A stretch of 48,257 nt of DNA, taken from assembly GCA_003223135.1 (NCBI GenBank), contig QHXX01000103.1, positions 1-48,257 of the forward strand, in the 5' to 3' direction. Source of the DNA: Acidobacteriota bacterium (GTDB lineage: Bacteria > Acidobacteriota > Polarisedimenticolia > Gp22-AA2). Positions 30,140 through 39,290 of this stretch are shown piece after piece. Each line of letters begins with the position of its first letter. The first letter of the stretch is position 1. Under the pieces are notes generated by a model that was given only the letters and a program-made list of their open reading frames with translations, searched no databases and was not told the DNA's origin. The position numbers and the translations under genes are program-made.

Positions 30140-32404
30140 TCAGCGCACCCCGCCCGGAACAGACGAACGCGCCGGCCCCAGGACGCTCCGGGACCCTTCG
30201 ATGGTCCCCTGGTGCACGAAGACGCGCGGGCCGTCCGAGAGCGGCTCGAGGCGCAGGAGATCCTCTTCAAATTCGGCCCGCAGCTCGACCGACAGGTCGC
30301 CCGGCTCGGGGAGGAGCAGGCGAAACGTCCCGACGGGGTCGCGCCGGGGGATGATCTCGGTGAACGTGTAGCGGTGGCGAACGTCCTCGCCGCGCCCCGG
30401 CACCCGGAAGCCTGAGTGGGACGAGAAGACGTAGCTGATCCGGTCCGTGGCGAGGGGGGCCCTCAGACGCGTCGTGACGACCCTCTCCGCCGGACCTTCG
30501 CCGGGCGCGGCGTCGGCCGCGAATTCGATCCGGTCGGACGGGAACGGCAGGGCGATCTGTTGCGCAGTCTCCAGCGGATCGAGGGCGCGCATATCGACTC
30601 CGCGCAGGCGCACGCCGCGCAGCGAGTCCTGCGACCGGATCAGCGCCACCGCCCTCCTCCCGTTCAGGTCGACTCTCTGCCTCAGCCGCACAAGCTGGCG
30701 ATGGCGATAGTCGTAAGGAGGCAGGAACGCGTTCGCGCCCAGGAGCAGGACGGACAGGACCAGAGCCGTGAGGCCGACGTGACGGCCGGACAGCCACCAC
30801 CAGACACGGCTGTGCAGGCAGTCCTGGAACGAGGCGACGTGCGCGAGGTAGAGGACCAGGGGGAACGCCACGACGCAGACGACCCCGAACAGGATCCAGG
30901 CCGAGGGCGCAACACCCCCCAGGTCGACGAGCGCCCTGTAGTCCCTGAGCGTCATCAGTAAGAAGAACGGCGCCGCCGCGCCCAGACCGAGGGCCAGCTT
31001 CCTGCCCGTGCTCTCGAACAGCAGCGAGCCCAGGAACATCAGGATCGGCACCGCCATGACGACGGCGATCTCAGGAAAGCCCTCGTGGAGTGCGAGCGCG
31101 ACCCACGCCACCGGAACGAGGAAGGCGGCCGCCAGGTACGGCCCGGGCTCGACCGTCGGCTTGATGCGCCGGAACAGGTTGAGGCCGAGCCAGGAGGTGA
31201 CGAGGGACCAGGCGATGCCCTGGGCGACGTGCAGACCCTGGTGGGCGATCCAGGGGAAGCGCGCGCCCTGGATGCGCTGCATGAGCAGCTCCGAGAGGAA
31301 CATGCCGGACAGGCCGAGGGCGGTCGCGGTTCCCGTGACGATGAGCACGCGCAGGGTCAGGACGATGGCCTTGGGCCTCGCCACCGCCCTCACGCGACGG
31401 AGCGCCAGGAGGCCCCAGCCCAGAAGTGCCGCGCACGAGGTGAGGATCAGGATTGGCGACGGCACCAGGAACCCCCGTCCAAACAGCATCAAAGGCAGGT
31501 AGTGCGGATCGTCGGCGGGATCGAGAGGAGCGGCTTCCAGGTCCTGCAGCATCCGATCGACCACGCGCGCGGCGCGCTCGAGCGCCTCCGGGCGCACGGA
31601 GTTCACTCCGTCTTCGACCGTGTGGTAAGTCCAGCCGGGAAAGGTCCCGAGCACCAGGAAGGCGGGGACCTTCCGCTCCTGGAACGCTTGATGGTCGGCG
31701 CTGAACGGCAGATCGAGAAACCGCGGCGCGAGGGTCCACAGAGGTCGCGCCACCACGCCCCGCGCCCCCGTCTCCCGCGCCGCGCGCAACAGCAGCGCCT
31801 GGGCCCACAGCGACGGCGGCTCCGGGACGGGGCCGACCAGGAGCTCCTCACGGCCGACCAGCTCCAGGGCGATCATCGCCCGCACGGGGGACAGGTCGTT
31901 CTTCTGGACAAAATCGCGCGAGCCCAGGAGCCCCTCCTCCTCGGCGCAGAACGAGATGAAGAGGTAGGTGAGCCGGTGCGGGCGCCGCGCCGTGGCCCGC
32001 GCCACTTCCAGGAGGACCGCCACCCCTGAGGCGTCGTCGTTCGCCCCCGGCACCGAGGCACCATGTGTGTCGTGATGCGCCGCCAGGATGATGGTGTCGC
32101 GCGCCGCCCCGGGGAGCTCGCCGATGACGTTCCAGGACCCGACCGAGCGCTCCCCTTCGTCGTAGGGCGCGATGGCCACTTCCTGACGCGCGACCGAGAG
32201 TCCCGCGGACTCCATCTCGCGCGCGATGTACTCGATGGCCCGCCGCTCCGCGTCGCTCCCGGTCTTGCGCGGACCGATGGCCCCCGCGAGCTCCAGGACG
32301 TGCCGAAAGGCGCCGGTCCCGACCGGGGCCGGCCCGTCGTCCGCTCGCGCGGGGGCCGCGAGAGCCAAGGCGACGAGCGCCGGGAGGAGAGGACGCAGGC
32401 TCAT
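30140..32404 (-). CDS. M28 peptidase fused to polytopic membrane domain (ERMP1/Pff1-like layout)
   Basis: This 754-residue protein starts with a signal peptide, then an extracytoplasmic M28 peptidase (about 30-285): AAHHDTHG (His, Asp), GANDDASG (Asp), CAEEEGLLGS (Glu), ALELVG (Glu at the fourth ligand, seen in other M28 members) and YHTVEDG (His). About eight hydrophobic segments follow (about 310-590), then a C-terminal beta-rich domain (about 600-754). This layout is like eukaryotic ER metallopeptidase 1 and vacuolar Pff1 and is known in bacteria. It is expected to trim peptides at the outer face of the inner membrane. I prefer ATG 32404 (MSLRPLL); a GTG at 32434 is possible. Neither has a clear ribosome-binding site. 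Confidence 0.88.
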   Translation of the reverse strand: MSLRPLLPALVALALAAPARADDGPAPVGTGAFRHVLELAGAIGPRKTGSDAERRAIEYIAREMESAGLSVARQEVAIAPYDEGERSVGSWNVIGELPGAARDTIILAAHHDTHGASVPGANDDASGVAVLLEVARATARRPHRLTYLFISFCAEEEGLLGSRDFVQKNDLSPVRAMIALELVGREELLVGPVPEPPSLWAQALLLRAARETGARGVVARPLWTLAPRFLDLPFSADHQAFQERKVPAFLVLGTFPGWTYHTVEDGVNSVRPEALERAARVVDRMLQDLEAAPLDPADDPHYLPLMLFGRGFLVPSPILILTSCAALLGWGLLALRRVRAVARPKAIVLTLRVLIVTGTATALGLSGMFLSELLMQRIQGARFPWIAHQGLHVAQGIAWSLVTSWLGLNLFRRIKPTVEPGPYLAAAFLVPVAWVALALHEGFPEIAVVMAVPILMFLGSLLFESTGRKLALGLGAAAPFFLLMTLRDYRALVDLGGVAPSAWILFGVVCVVAFPLVLYLAHVASFQDCLHSRVWWWLSGRHVGLTALVLSVLLLGANAFLPPYDYRHRQLVRLRQRVDLNGRRAVALIRSQDSLRGVRLRGVDMRALDPLETAQQIALPFPSDRIEFAADAAPGEGPAERVVTTRLRAPLATDRISYVFSSHSGFRVPGRGEDVRHRYTFTEIIPRRDPVGTFRLLLPEPGDLSVELRAEFEEDLLRLEPLSDGPRVFVHQGTIEGSRSVLGPARSSVPGGVR

Positions 32405-32481
32405 CCGCGGGCGCGCGGGCGTGCCCCGGGACACGCGACCGCTCTGTCCGCGGCCCCCCCAGGCGTCGCGACGGTCGTTTG

Positions 32482-32510
32482 TTGACTCACGGCCGGGCGT
32501 AGATTAGCAT
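32482..32510 (+). promoter_or_regulatory. Promoter of the kinase operon
   Basis: TTGACT (32482-32487), a 17-base spacer and TAGCAT (32505-32510). It lies in the 150-base divergent gap and precedes the ATG at 32555 by 44 bases. Confidence 0.7.
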
Positions 32511-32554
32511 AACGATTCGCCCGCGGAGATCGGCAGCGCTCTCCTCGACACGCA

Positions 32555-33061
32555 ATGTCAGCGACAAGACGATGGATCGCGACGGCCGTCCCGGGCGCGG
32601 CCGCTCTCCTCCTGTGCGCCTTCCTCTGCGTTCCGGCCGCGGCGGAGGCGTCGCGCGGCGGCGCTCCCTCCTTCGCGGAGACGGAGCGGGACGAACGGCT
32701 CCGACGCCTCCACGGCGCAATCGAGGCGGCGTTCCTGGGGTGTCACGCCACGCCACTCGGGGCCGCGTTCTCGAAACGCCTTAAGACCTTCCTCTCGTCG
32801 CGCGCGCTTGGAGTCCGGCAGGGATATTACGGCGCCGACCAGGCCCTGCTGATCCTGCGGCGCGGCTTCGACGGTCGAACGACGCTGCGGTTCAAGCTCG
32901 GCGCGCTCGACGAGGGCGCGCAGCAGAACGGGCGACGCATCGTGCGGGCGCGCTGGCTGTACCGGGAAGAAGACGGATCGAAATCGGAGGCGCGCCTGTC
33001 GTTTACCCTCGCGACGGAGGGCGGAGACTGGTGCATCCGTGAGATCCGCGAGCTGAAGTGA
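32555..33061 (+). CDS. Secreted NTF2-like/DUF4783-like protein
   Basis: The product has 168 residues with a signal peptide (about 1-31, ending at AAAEA). The mature part has a helix pair (RLRRLHGAIEAAFLGC), a GYYGADQALLILRRGF segment and three predicted strands ending in WCIREIREL. This pattern resembles small secreted NTF2-like proteins of the DUF4783 type; that is inference from pattern. It is 4 bases upstream of the giant histidine kinase and probably shares its transcript, so it may be a periplasmic partner of the sensor. Confidence 0.75.
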   Translation: MSATRRWIATAVPGAAALLLCAFLCVPAAAEASRGGAPSFAETERDERLRRLHGAIEAAFLGCHATPLGAAFSKRLKTFLSSRALGVRQGYYGADQALLILRRGFDGRTTLRFKLGALDEGAQQNGRRIVRARWLYREEDGSKSEARLSFTLATEGGDWCIREIRELK

Positions 33062-33065
33062 TCCG

Positions 33066-36000
33066 GTGACTCCCGTTCTCCTGCTCGTCCTCGAAGGGCT
33101 GATTCTCCTCACCCTGTCCGTCGACCTGGCGGACGGCTTCATCCTTTTGACGCCATTCACGAGAATGATCCTCCTGGCGTGCTCGGCTCTCGGCCTGGCC
33201 GGCGCCGTGTGGCCCGGCCGGCGCCGGGCCGGCCCCTCCCGCTCGTCGATCCTGGCGCTGGGCGCAGGTTGTGTCGTACTGGGGGCGATCGGTCTCCTGG
33301 AGCACCGCAACGCTCGCGTCGTGAAGACGCGCTGGGAGGCCTCGGCGCGCGATCGACTGGAGGACCGGGCCCACACCATCGAGGAGGACTTCCGGAGATT
33401 CCTGGAGGAGCTGTCCGCGCCGCTCTCGCCGGCCCGCGCCTCCGTCGAGGATCGCAGCGCCGCGTTTGCCACACTGGCGCGGGCGCACGCCTCGAGCCGT
33501 CTCCCGACGGATCGACTCGGGTTCTCCATCTACCGTGCCGACCTCTCTCTCCTGGCGTGGGACGGCAACAGCACGGACGCGCCGCGCGCCCTCCTGGCCG
33601 CCCCGTGCCCCGGTCCGGCTTACGCCATCGGCGGCCGCGAGGCTTCCCGCCGGATGTACGCCGCCCTTTGCTCGCCGGACGGATCGCGCTGGGTCACGGA
33701 GTTCGTTCTCGAGCCGCCCGAGGGCGGGGAGACGCATGATGCGGGGCCGTCGCGTCTGGCCTTCCTGCCTCGCTGGCAGGAGGCGGGCCCGGCATCCGTC
33801 CGATTCCGCGAGGACCCCTCCGGTCAGGACGAACTGTCGCAGCTTTTCCAGCGCCAGGGGAATCGGCACTGGGGCCGTCTCGGTGACGAGGCGGTCCTGA
33901 CCCTCGCGTTCCCGCTGCGCTCCCCGAGCGGCGATCGCCTGGCCATCGTCAGCCTGCGTGACCGACGCGCCAGCCAGGAAATCGGCGATCGGCGTCGTAT
34001 CTTCCGGCTGGCCGGGGGCCTGGCCTCCGCCCTGTCGATCCTCTTCGCTTGGTGCCTGCCGCTGCGCGCCGGGACGATTCGCTCCCTCCGATGGCGGGTC
34101 CTCGCCGGAACCGCCGCCGTCTGGACGACACGCTGGGCGCTCCTCGCGATGGCCGAGCCCGCGACTCTTCCCCGCCTCCCGATCTACGACATCTCCATCT
34201 ACGCCTCGTCCCGCCTCTGGGGGTTCATGCGCTCGCCCGCCGACCTGTTGATGACCGCGGCCGCCTTTTGCACGCAGGCCTGGATCGTGGACCTGGCCCT
34301 GCGGTCGAGCGATGCGCCGCACGACCCGAGGAGACGCCGCCGGGCGCGCTACGGCGCGCTCGCCTCGGCGCTCGTGATCGCGGCAGCGGCCGCGGTCGCC
34401 CTGCACTTCTTTCTCAACAGCATGGTGCTCGACGCCCGCCTCGACGTGGGCCGCGCCGAGACCGGTGCTATCTTTTCGGCCCGACTGGCGCTTCAGGCGG
34501 CCCTCTTCCTGCTCGTCCTGTCCGTCGGCCTCCTGCTGCGCTCCCTCATAGACCTGGCGCTGCGGCTCGGTCCCCGGCCGCGCGACTGGGTCGTCCTCCG
34601 ACGCCTGCGCGGCGCCGAGTCCGAAGGCATTCCCTTCGCCCTCCGCGCCGCGGGGTGGATGCTTGTCCTGACGCTGGTCTATGCGCCCATCCTGCACCAC
34701 TCCTACGATCGCCTGCGACACGATTTCTTCGAGGACGAGGTGCGTCCGCTGGTCCTGGATCAGGAGCGCATGCGCCGCCAGACCCTGCACGATTCCCTGG
34801 CGCTGGCGCGCGACCCGGACTTCGCGGCGGTGGCCGCGCTGGCCGTCGAGGGATCGGATGCCGCCGCCGCCTATCGCCTGTGGCGCGCGACGCCGGTCGC
34901 CGATCGGGGACTGGCGTCTTCCCTGCGCATCTTCGACGATCGCGGCGCCCTCCTGGGCCGGTTCGCCCTCGATTTCGCGCCCATGCTGGAGGTACCGTTC
35001 GACGAGGCCAGGATCGCCGCCGGCAAGGACTTCGTCGCGGTTCCGCCCCGACAGGAGCTGACGGTGCGCAAGCCGGTGCTCGTGGGAGCCCGCTGGGTCG
35101 GCGGCGCTCGCCTGCCTCTCCTCGTGGTCCTCACGGTGTCGGACGATTACGACAACCTGCCGATCCTCGGCAGCGACACGCTCGGCGCGGGGCTGTTCCG
35201 CGCCCCCGCTCCCATCCGCAGCAATCCCGAGCTGTTGAGGTCCGAGCCGCTGGTGGCCGTCTTCTCACCGACCTTCGCTCGGCTCTACGAGTCGGGAGGT
35301 GAGATCCCGCCCCCCTCCCCCGCGACGCTGGCGACGGTCGAGCGGGACGGACGCGCCTGGACCAAGGACGATCTCCAGGGAGGCAAGGCGTTTATCCTGT
35401 ACTTCCGCGGCCCCGGGGAGATCTTCGCCCTGGCCCACCTGCATCCGACCCGCACGGCGATTCTGGCGGGTGACCTGCGGCTGTTCCTGCTGAACGGCTT
35501 CCTGGCGCTCTTTCTGGTCGGCTTCGCCCGCGCCGTCGCGTGGACCACCCGACCGCGCCTGCCCCGTCTCTCGCTGGGAACCACCTATTCCCGCCGCCTG
35601 GTGACGGTGTTCCTCCTGGCCGGGCTCCTGCCGCTCTTGACGCTGGCCTTCTTCGCGACGCGTTCGACGACGCAGGAGATCGACAGGGACATCACGACCT
35701 CGGGGCTCGCCTCCCTCCAGGTGGCGCGGCGCGTTGCCGAAGACTACCTGACCGTCACGCGTCCGGACGAGGGCGGCACGCTCGACGACGACGTCGTCTA
35801 CTGGTTGAGCCGGGTGGTGCGGCAGGACATCAATATCTATCGCGACGCCGATCTCCTGGCGACCAGCACGCGCGAGCTTTACAGCTCCGGTCTCCTCAAC
35901 GAGCGCTTGAGCGGCGGATCCTACCGGGCCGTCTATCTGGACCGGGAGCCGTTCTGGCTGGCCGAGGAGAGGTCCGGTGATCTCGACTTCCTGACCCTGG

Positions 36001-37472
36001 CCGCCCCCATCCACCTCGAACGGCAGGGCACGATCGGCGCGATCTCGATTCCGCTCGTGGAGCACCGGCGCGCCGCCGCCCACCGTGAGGAGGAGATCGA
36101 GGACGCCGTCCTCATCGTCACCTGCTTCGCGATCCTTCTCCTGGCGATCGTCGGCAACCTGCTGGCGCAGCGCGTCTCCCGTCCGGTGGCGCTTCTGGCG
36201 GGGGCCGCGCGGCGGGTGGCGGCGGGCGACCTGGACGTGCGCGTCGACACGACGGCCAGCGACGAGACGGGGGTCCTGGTCGAGGCGTTCAACCGTATGG
36301 CCGACTCCCTGCGCAGGCAGCGCGAGGACCTGAGACGCCGCACGGATTACATCGAGAAGATCCTGCGTAGCGCCACGACAGGGGTCGTGTCGATCGAGGG
36401 TTCCGGCACGATCATCACCATCAATCCGGCGGCGCAGGGGCTTCTGACCGGGAGCCTCGGCGCTCCCGAGGCCGGCAGTGATCTCCAGGATCACCTGACA
36501 CGCGAGCCCGCCCTCACCCCCCTCCACGCCGCCCTTCGCCGCGCGCTCGCCGGACGCGGCGAGCGCGAAGTCGAAGTGGAGATCGCCGGCTCACCGGCCG
36601 GATCCGGTGCCGCTCCCGACGCGTCCGGCCCGCGACGCATACGCGCCGTGTTCATTCCGTTCGCCCCCGAGGAAGGGCGGCCGCCCGGCCTCATCGTCCT
36701 CCTCGAGGACGTCACCGAAATCGTGCGATCCGGCCGGCTCGCCGCCTGGGCCGAGATGGCGCGGCGTGTGGCGCACGAGATCAAGAATCCGCTCACGCCG
36801 ATCCAGCTCTCCATCGAGCACGTGCGGCGCGTCTTCAAGGCGAAGGACCCCCGTTTCGAGACGATCTTCGCCGAATGCCTGAATAACATCCAGAGGCAGG
36901 TCGCCGTCCTTCGGGAAATCGCCGTCGAGTTCTCGGCCTATGCCCGCCTGCCGAAGCTCCGCCCCGAGCCCGTCGCGATCGAGGCCCTGGTGGACGAGGC
37001 TCTGGGTCCCTACATCGCCGCGGCACCGCCGGGGGTTCGGATCACGCGGGAGGTCGGCTCCGACGTGCCTCCTGTCCACGTGGACCGGACCGTCATGGTG
37101 CGGGCGCTGGTCAACCTGATCGAGAATGCGCTGCAGGCCATGCCCACAGGTGGCACGCTCGGCGTCACCGCCGCGACGGTTCACGGTCCTTTAGGCGAGC
37201 GCCGCATCACGATCTCCGTGCGCGACACCGGCTGTGGCATTCCGGAGGAAATCCTGCCCCACCTGTTCGAGCCGTACTTCTCCACGAAGAGCGGTGGTAC
37301 GGGCCTGGGCCTGGGGCTGGCGCGCCGGACGGTGGAAGAACACGGCGGCACGGTCGACATCCGCTCCCGGAGCGGTCAGGGGACCGTCGTCACGCTCACG
37401 CTTCCCGCACCGGCGGTTCCGACGGGCGCGGGCCCCCTGGCGGGGCGCGGTTCGCAGGGGGCGGGGGGATGA
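33066..37472 (+). CDS. Giant NtrY-like sensor histidine kinase with HAMP and PAS
   Basis: This 1,468-residue membrane kinase starts at GTG 33066. I count about twelve membrane segments: three near the N-terminus (about 3-20, 34-49, 62-78), six at about 316-545, two at about 804-864 and one at about 1011-1033. They leave extracytoplasmic domains at about 80-310, 550-800 and 865-1010. After the last helix come HAMP (about 1034-1090), a PAS-type domain (about 1095-1215) and the kinase core. The phospho-accepting residue is His1237 (RRVAHEIKNPLTPIQLS), the N-box is NLIENALQA, and G1, F and G2 are VRDTGCGIPEE, LFEPYFST and GGTGLGLGLA. The core is NtrY-like. No response regulator is adjacent. The next gene overlaps by 4 bases (ATGA), so the TPR protein is co-expressed. 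Confidence 0.9.
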   Translation: MTPVLLLVLEGLILLTLSVDLADGFILLTPFTRMILLACSALGLAGAVWPGRRRAGPSRSSILALGAGCVVLGAIGLLEHRNARVVKTRWEASARDRLEDRAHTIEEDFRRFLEELSAPLSPARASVEDRSAAFATLARAHASSRLPTDRLGFSIYRADLSLLAWDGNSTDAPRALLAAPCPGPAYAIGGREASRRMYAALCSPDGSRWVTEFVLEPPEGGETHDAGPSRLAFLPRWQEAGPASVRFREDPSGQDELSQLFQRQGNRHWGRLGDEAVLTLAFPLRSPSGDRLAIVSLRDRRASQEIGDRRRIFRLAGGLASALSILFAWCLPLRAGTIRSLRWRVLAGTAAVWTTRWALLAMAEPATLPRLPIYDISIYASSRLWGFMRSPADLLMTAAAFCTQAWIVDLALRSSDAPHDPRRRRRARYGALASALVIAAAAAVALHFFLNSMVLDARLDVGRAETGAIFSARLALQAALFLLVLSVGLLLRSLIDLALRLGPRPRDWVVLRRLRGAESEGIPFALRAAGWMLVLTLVYAPILHHSYDRLRHDFFEDEVRPLVLDQERMRRQTLHDSLALARDPDFAAVAALAVEGSDAAAAYRLWRATPVADRGLASSLRIFDDRGALLGRFALDFAPMLEVPFDEARIAAGKDFVAVPPRQELTVRKPVLVGARWVGGARLPLLVVLTVSDDYDNLPILGSDTLGAGLFRAPAPIRSNPELLRSEPLVAVFSPTFARLYESGGEIPPPSPATLATVERDGRAWTKDDLQGGKAFILYFRGPGEIFALAHLHPTRTAILAGDLRLFLLNGFLALFLVGFARAVAWTTRPRLPRLSLGTTYSRRLVTVFLLAGLLPLLTLAFFATRSTTQEIDRDITTSGLASLQVARRVAEDYLTVTRPDEGGTLDDDVVYWLSRVVRQDINIYRDADLLATSTRELYSSGLLNERLSGGSYRAVYLDREPFWLAEERSGDLDFLTLAAPIHLERQGTIGAISIPLVEHRRAAAHREEEIEDAVLIVTCFAILLLAIVGNLLAQRVSRPVALLAGAARRVAAGDLDVRVDTTASDETGVLVEAFNRMADSLRRQREDLRRRTDYIEKILRSATTGVVSIEGSGTIITINPAAQGLLTGSLGAPEAGSDLQDHLTREPALTPLHAALRRALAGRGEREVEVEIAGSPAGSGAAPDASGPRRIRAVFIPFAPEEGRPPGLIVLLEDVTEIVRSGRLAAWAEMARRVAHEIKNPLTPIQLSIEHVRRVFKAKDPRFETIFAECLNNIQRQVAVLREIAVEFSAYARLPKLRPEPVAIEALVDEALGPYIAAAPPGVRITREVGSDVPPVHVDRTVMVRALVNLIENALQAMPTGGTLGVTAATVHGPLGERRITISVRDTGCGIPEEILPHLFEPYFSTKSGGTGLGLGLARRTVEEHGGTVDIRSRSGQGTVVTLTLPAPAVPTGAGPLAGRGSQGAGG

Positions 37473-38986
37473 GGCGCGCACCCGCCTGGGCCCTTCCGGC
37501 CCTGATTCTCGCGGTTCTCGCATCCCCTCTCGCGTGCGAGAAGGAGATTCACCGCGCCGCACGCCGGGCCTTTCAGGACATCCTGGCCGCCAACCTGCCG
37601 CCGGAGCAGCAGGCCGCCGCCCTCGAAGAGCTCGTGCGCGCCTACCCGGAGCCGAAGACTAACCCGAACCTGGTGCGTGCGTTCGGCATGCTGGCCGACT
37701 ACCACGCGCGCGCTGGCCATCCTGACATTGCCGCGTCGTGGTACGAAAGGGCCGTGCGCGTCAACCCCGACGATCCCGACCTGCTCAACTCCCTGGGCTA
37801 TCACTATGCCCGCAATCGGATGAACCTGGACCGCGCCGTGTCGGTCCTGGAGAGCGCGGTGCGCCTGGCCGAAGCGCGGCGGTACCCGGCCCGGCGCCAG
37901 GGCTTCATCAAGGACTCGCTGGGCTGGGCGTACCGCATGCGTGGCGACCTGCCCCTGGCCGTCGCCCTCCTGGAAGAAGCGTCGCGCCTCGCGCCCGGCG
38001 TGACGGTGATCCAGGAGCACCTCGCCGAGGCCTACCATGCCATCGGGGAGCGTGACAGGGCGGCCGCCGCGTTTCTCGATCTGTACCTCAAGGGGCGCGG
38101 CACGAGCCGGACCCTGCGCGAGACCTTGCGCGCTCTCGGACGCGAGGGAGGCCGGGTGTACGCGCGGGATCTCGATCGTCGGATCGACTCGGGGCTGAGG
38201 GGCCTCGTGGAGGCCGACCGAATTGCGACGGAGGCGGGCGGCGCGGCTTTGGTGCAGCTCCAGGGCGCCGACGGGCAGAGACTGTTCGGCTCGCTCTATC
38301 GGCCCCGCGATAGCACCGGGCGCGGAGCGGTGGCAGCGACGGCGACGACCGGAGGGGTCCTCCTCCTGCACCCACTCGGATCCAGCCGCGCCGTCTGCGC
38401 CGCGTCCGCCGCGGCCGTCGCCTCGGAAGGCCTCTGGGCCCTGGCCATCGACCTGCGCGGCCACGGCGCGAGCGTCAGCGAGGCTCTCCCCGATCCGCAC
38501 GCCTTCGGCATCCGCCTACCCGACAACCTGGACGCCGCCGGGTGGGACGTGCGCGCCGGGCTCGCCTTTCTCGCCCGCCAGCCGGGTGTAGGCGCGCACA
38601 GGCTCGGCATCGTCGGGGCAGGTCTGGGAGCGCTCCTGGCGGCGCGAGCCGTCTCGCCGGACGATGATGCCGTGCCGCGCCCGGCCGCCCTGGTTCTCCT
38701 GTCACCCTGGGGGCCCGCCGACGCCTATCGCGAACCCCTGTCACACCTGCCCGCCGAGTCGCTCTTCCTGGTGGCCGGCTCCGAAGAGGGTAGCCCGCTC
38801 GCGACGCTGCGGGATCTCGCGTCGCCCGTGACGTCCGGCGCGCCGCGAAGCATGGTCGTGGAAGGTCCGGGCGCCCAGTTTGACCTCGCCGGGACGAGTC
38901 CCGGGCTCCCCGCGGCGGTGGCCTCGTTCCTGAAGTCACGTCTCGCCGGGCCGGCGCGCGAGGCCGGAGCCAGCGGCCATCGCTGA
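37469..38986 (+). CDS. Secreted TPR protein fused to alpha/beta-hydrolase domain lacking the Ser nucleophile
   Basis: The 505-residue product has a signal peptide with a cysteine near residue 23 (SPLACEKE); the lipobox is not canonical, so lipidation is uncertain. Residues about 30-220 hold tetratricopeptide repeats (SWYERAVRVNPDDPDLLNSL; LGWAYRMRGDLPLAVALLEEA). Residues about 250-490 look like an alpha/beta hydrolase: GVLLLHPLGSS, DLRGHGAS and the nucleophile-elbow strand. The elbow reads VGAGLGALL instead of GxSxG, so the nucleophile is Gly. The domain is therefore probably a binding or structural module. It overlaps the histidine kinase stop (ATGA), which suggests the two proteins act together, perhaps in sensing. 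Confidence 0.85.
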   Translation: MRRAPAWALPALILAVLASPLACEKEIHRAARRAFQDILAANLPPEQQAAALEELVRAYPEPKTNPNLVRAFGMLADYHARAGHPDIAASWYERAVRVNPDDPDLLNSLGYHYARNRMNLDRAVSVLESAVRLAEARRYPARRQGFIKDSLGWAYRMRGDLPLAVALLEEASRLAPGVTVIQEHLAEAYHAIGERDRAAAAFLDLYLKGRGTSRTLRETLRALGREGGRVYARDLDRRIDSGLRGLVEADRIATEAGGAALVQLQGADGQRLFGSLYRPRDSTGRGAVAATATTGGVLLLHPLGSSRAVCAASAAAVASEGLWALAIDLRGHGASVSEALPDPHAFGIRLPDNLDAAGWDVRAGLAFLARQPGVGAHRLGIVGAGLGALLAARAVSPDDDAVPRPAALVLLSPWGPADAYREPLSHLPAESLFLVAGSEEGSPLATLRDLASPVTSGAPRSMVVEGPGAQFDLAGTSPGLPAAVASFLKSRLAGPAREAGASGHR

Positions 38987-38989
38987 ATT

Positions 38990-39280
38990 TCAGACGCTTT
39001 CGAGCAGGCGGTGCACGGGGGGCCCCTCGAGGATTGAGGCGCTCTTCTGGCCGAGCGCCTTGCTCTCCTTGTCCTCGTGGGCCGAGAAACGATCGCGGTA
39101 GTCCTTGTTCACCCAGCGAATCTCGGCGAAAAACTCGCCGGGCTCCTCGACGCTCCGCAGCATCACCTGATTGATGAAGCCGCGCGACCTGCGCATCAGC
39201 TTGATCCATTCCTGATGAAGCGCCTCGAACTCCTGATCCTTGCCGCTGCGTACCCGGAAGTTGACCAGATCCACGATCAT
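38990..39280 (-). CDS. ABM-domain (antibiotic biosynthesis monooxygenase-like) protein
   Basis: This small 96-residue protein has a ferredoxin-like ABM fold: MIVDLVNFRVRSGKDQEFEA at the start, then MRRSRGFINQVMLRS, FAEIRWVNKDYRDRFS. The family includes quinol monooxygenases and IsdG-like haem-degrading enzymes, but many members have no known activity. No haem-binding His/Trp pattern is clear. It lies 10 bases downstream of a secreted protein gene on the same strand and converges with the TPR gene with 3 bases between the stops. Confidence 0.8.
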   Translation of the reverse strand: MIVDLVNFRVRSGKDQEFEALHQEWIKLMRRSRGFINQVMLRSVEEPGEFFAEIRWVNKDYRDRFSAHEDKESKALGQKSASILEGPPVHRLLESV

Positions 39281-39290
39281 GACGGCTCTC

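Noticed and set aside
33003..34790. 595-residue minus-strand open frame opposite the histidine kinase
   Set aside because: It is antisense to membrane segments of the kinase and shows Gln/Glu/Arg-rich shadow composition.
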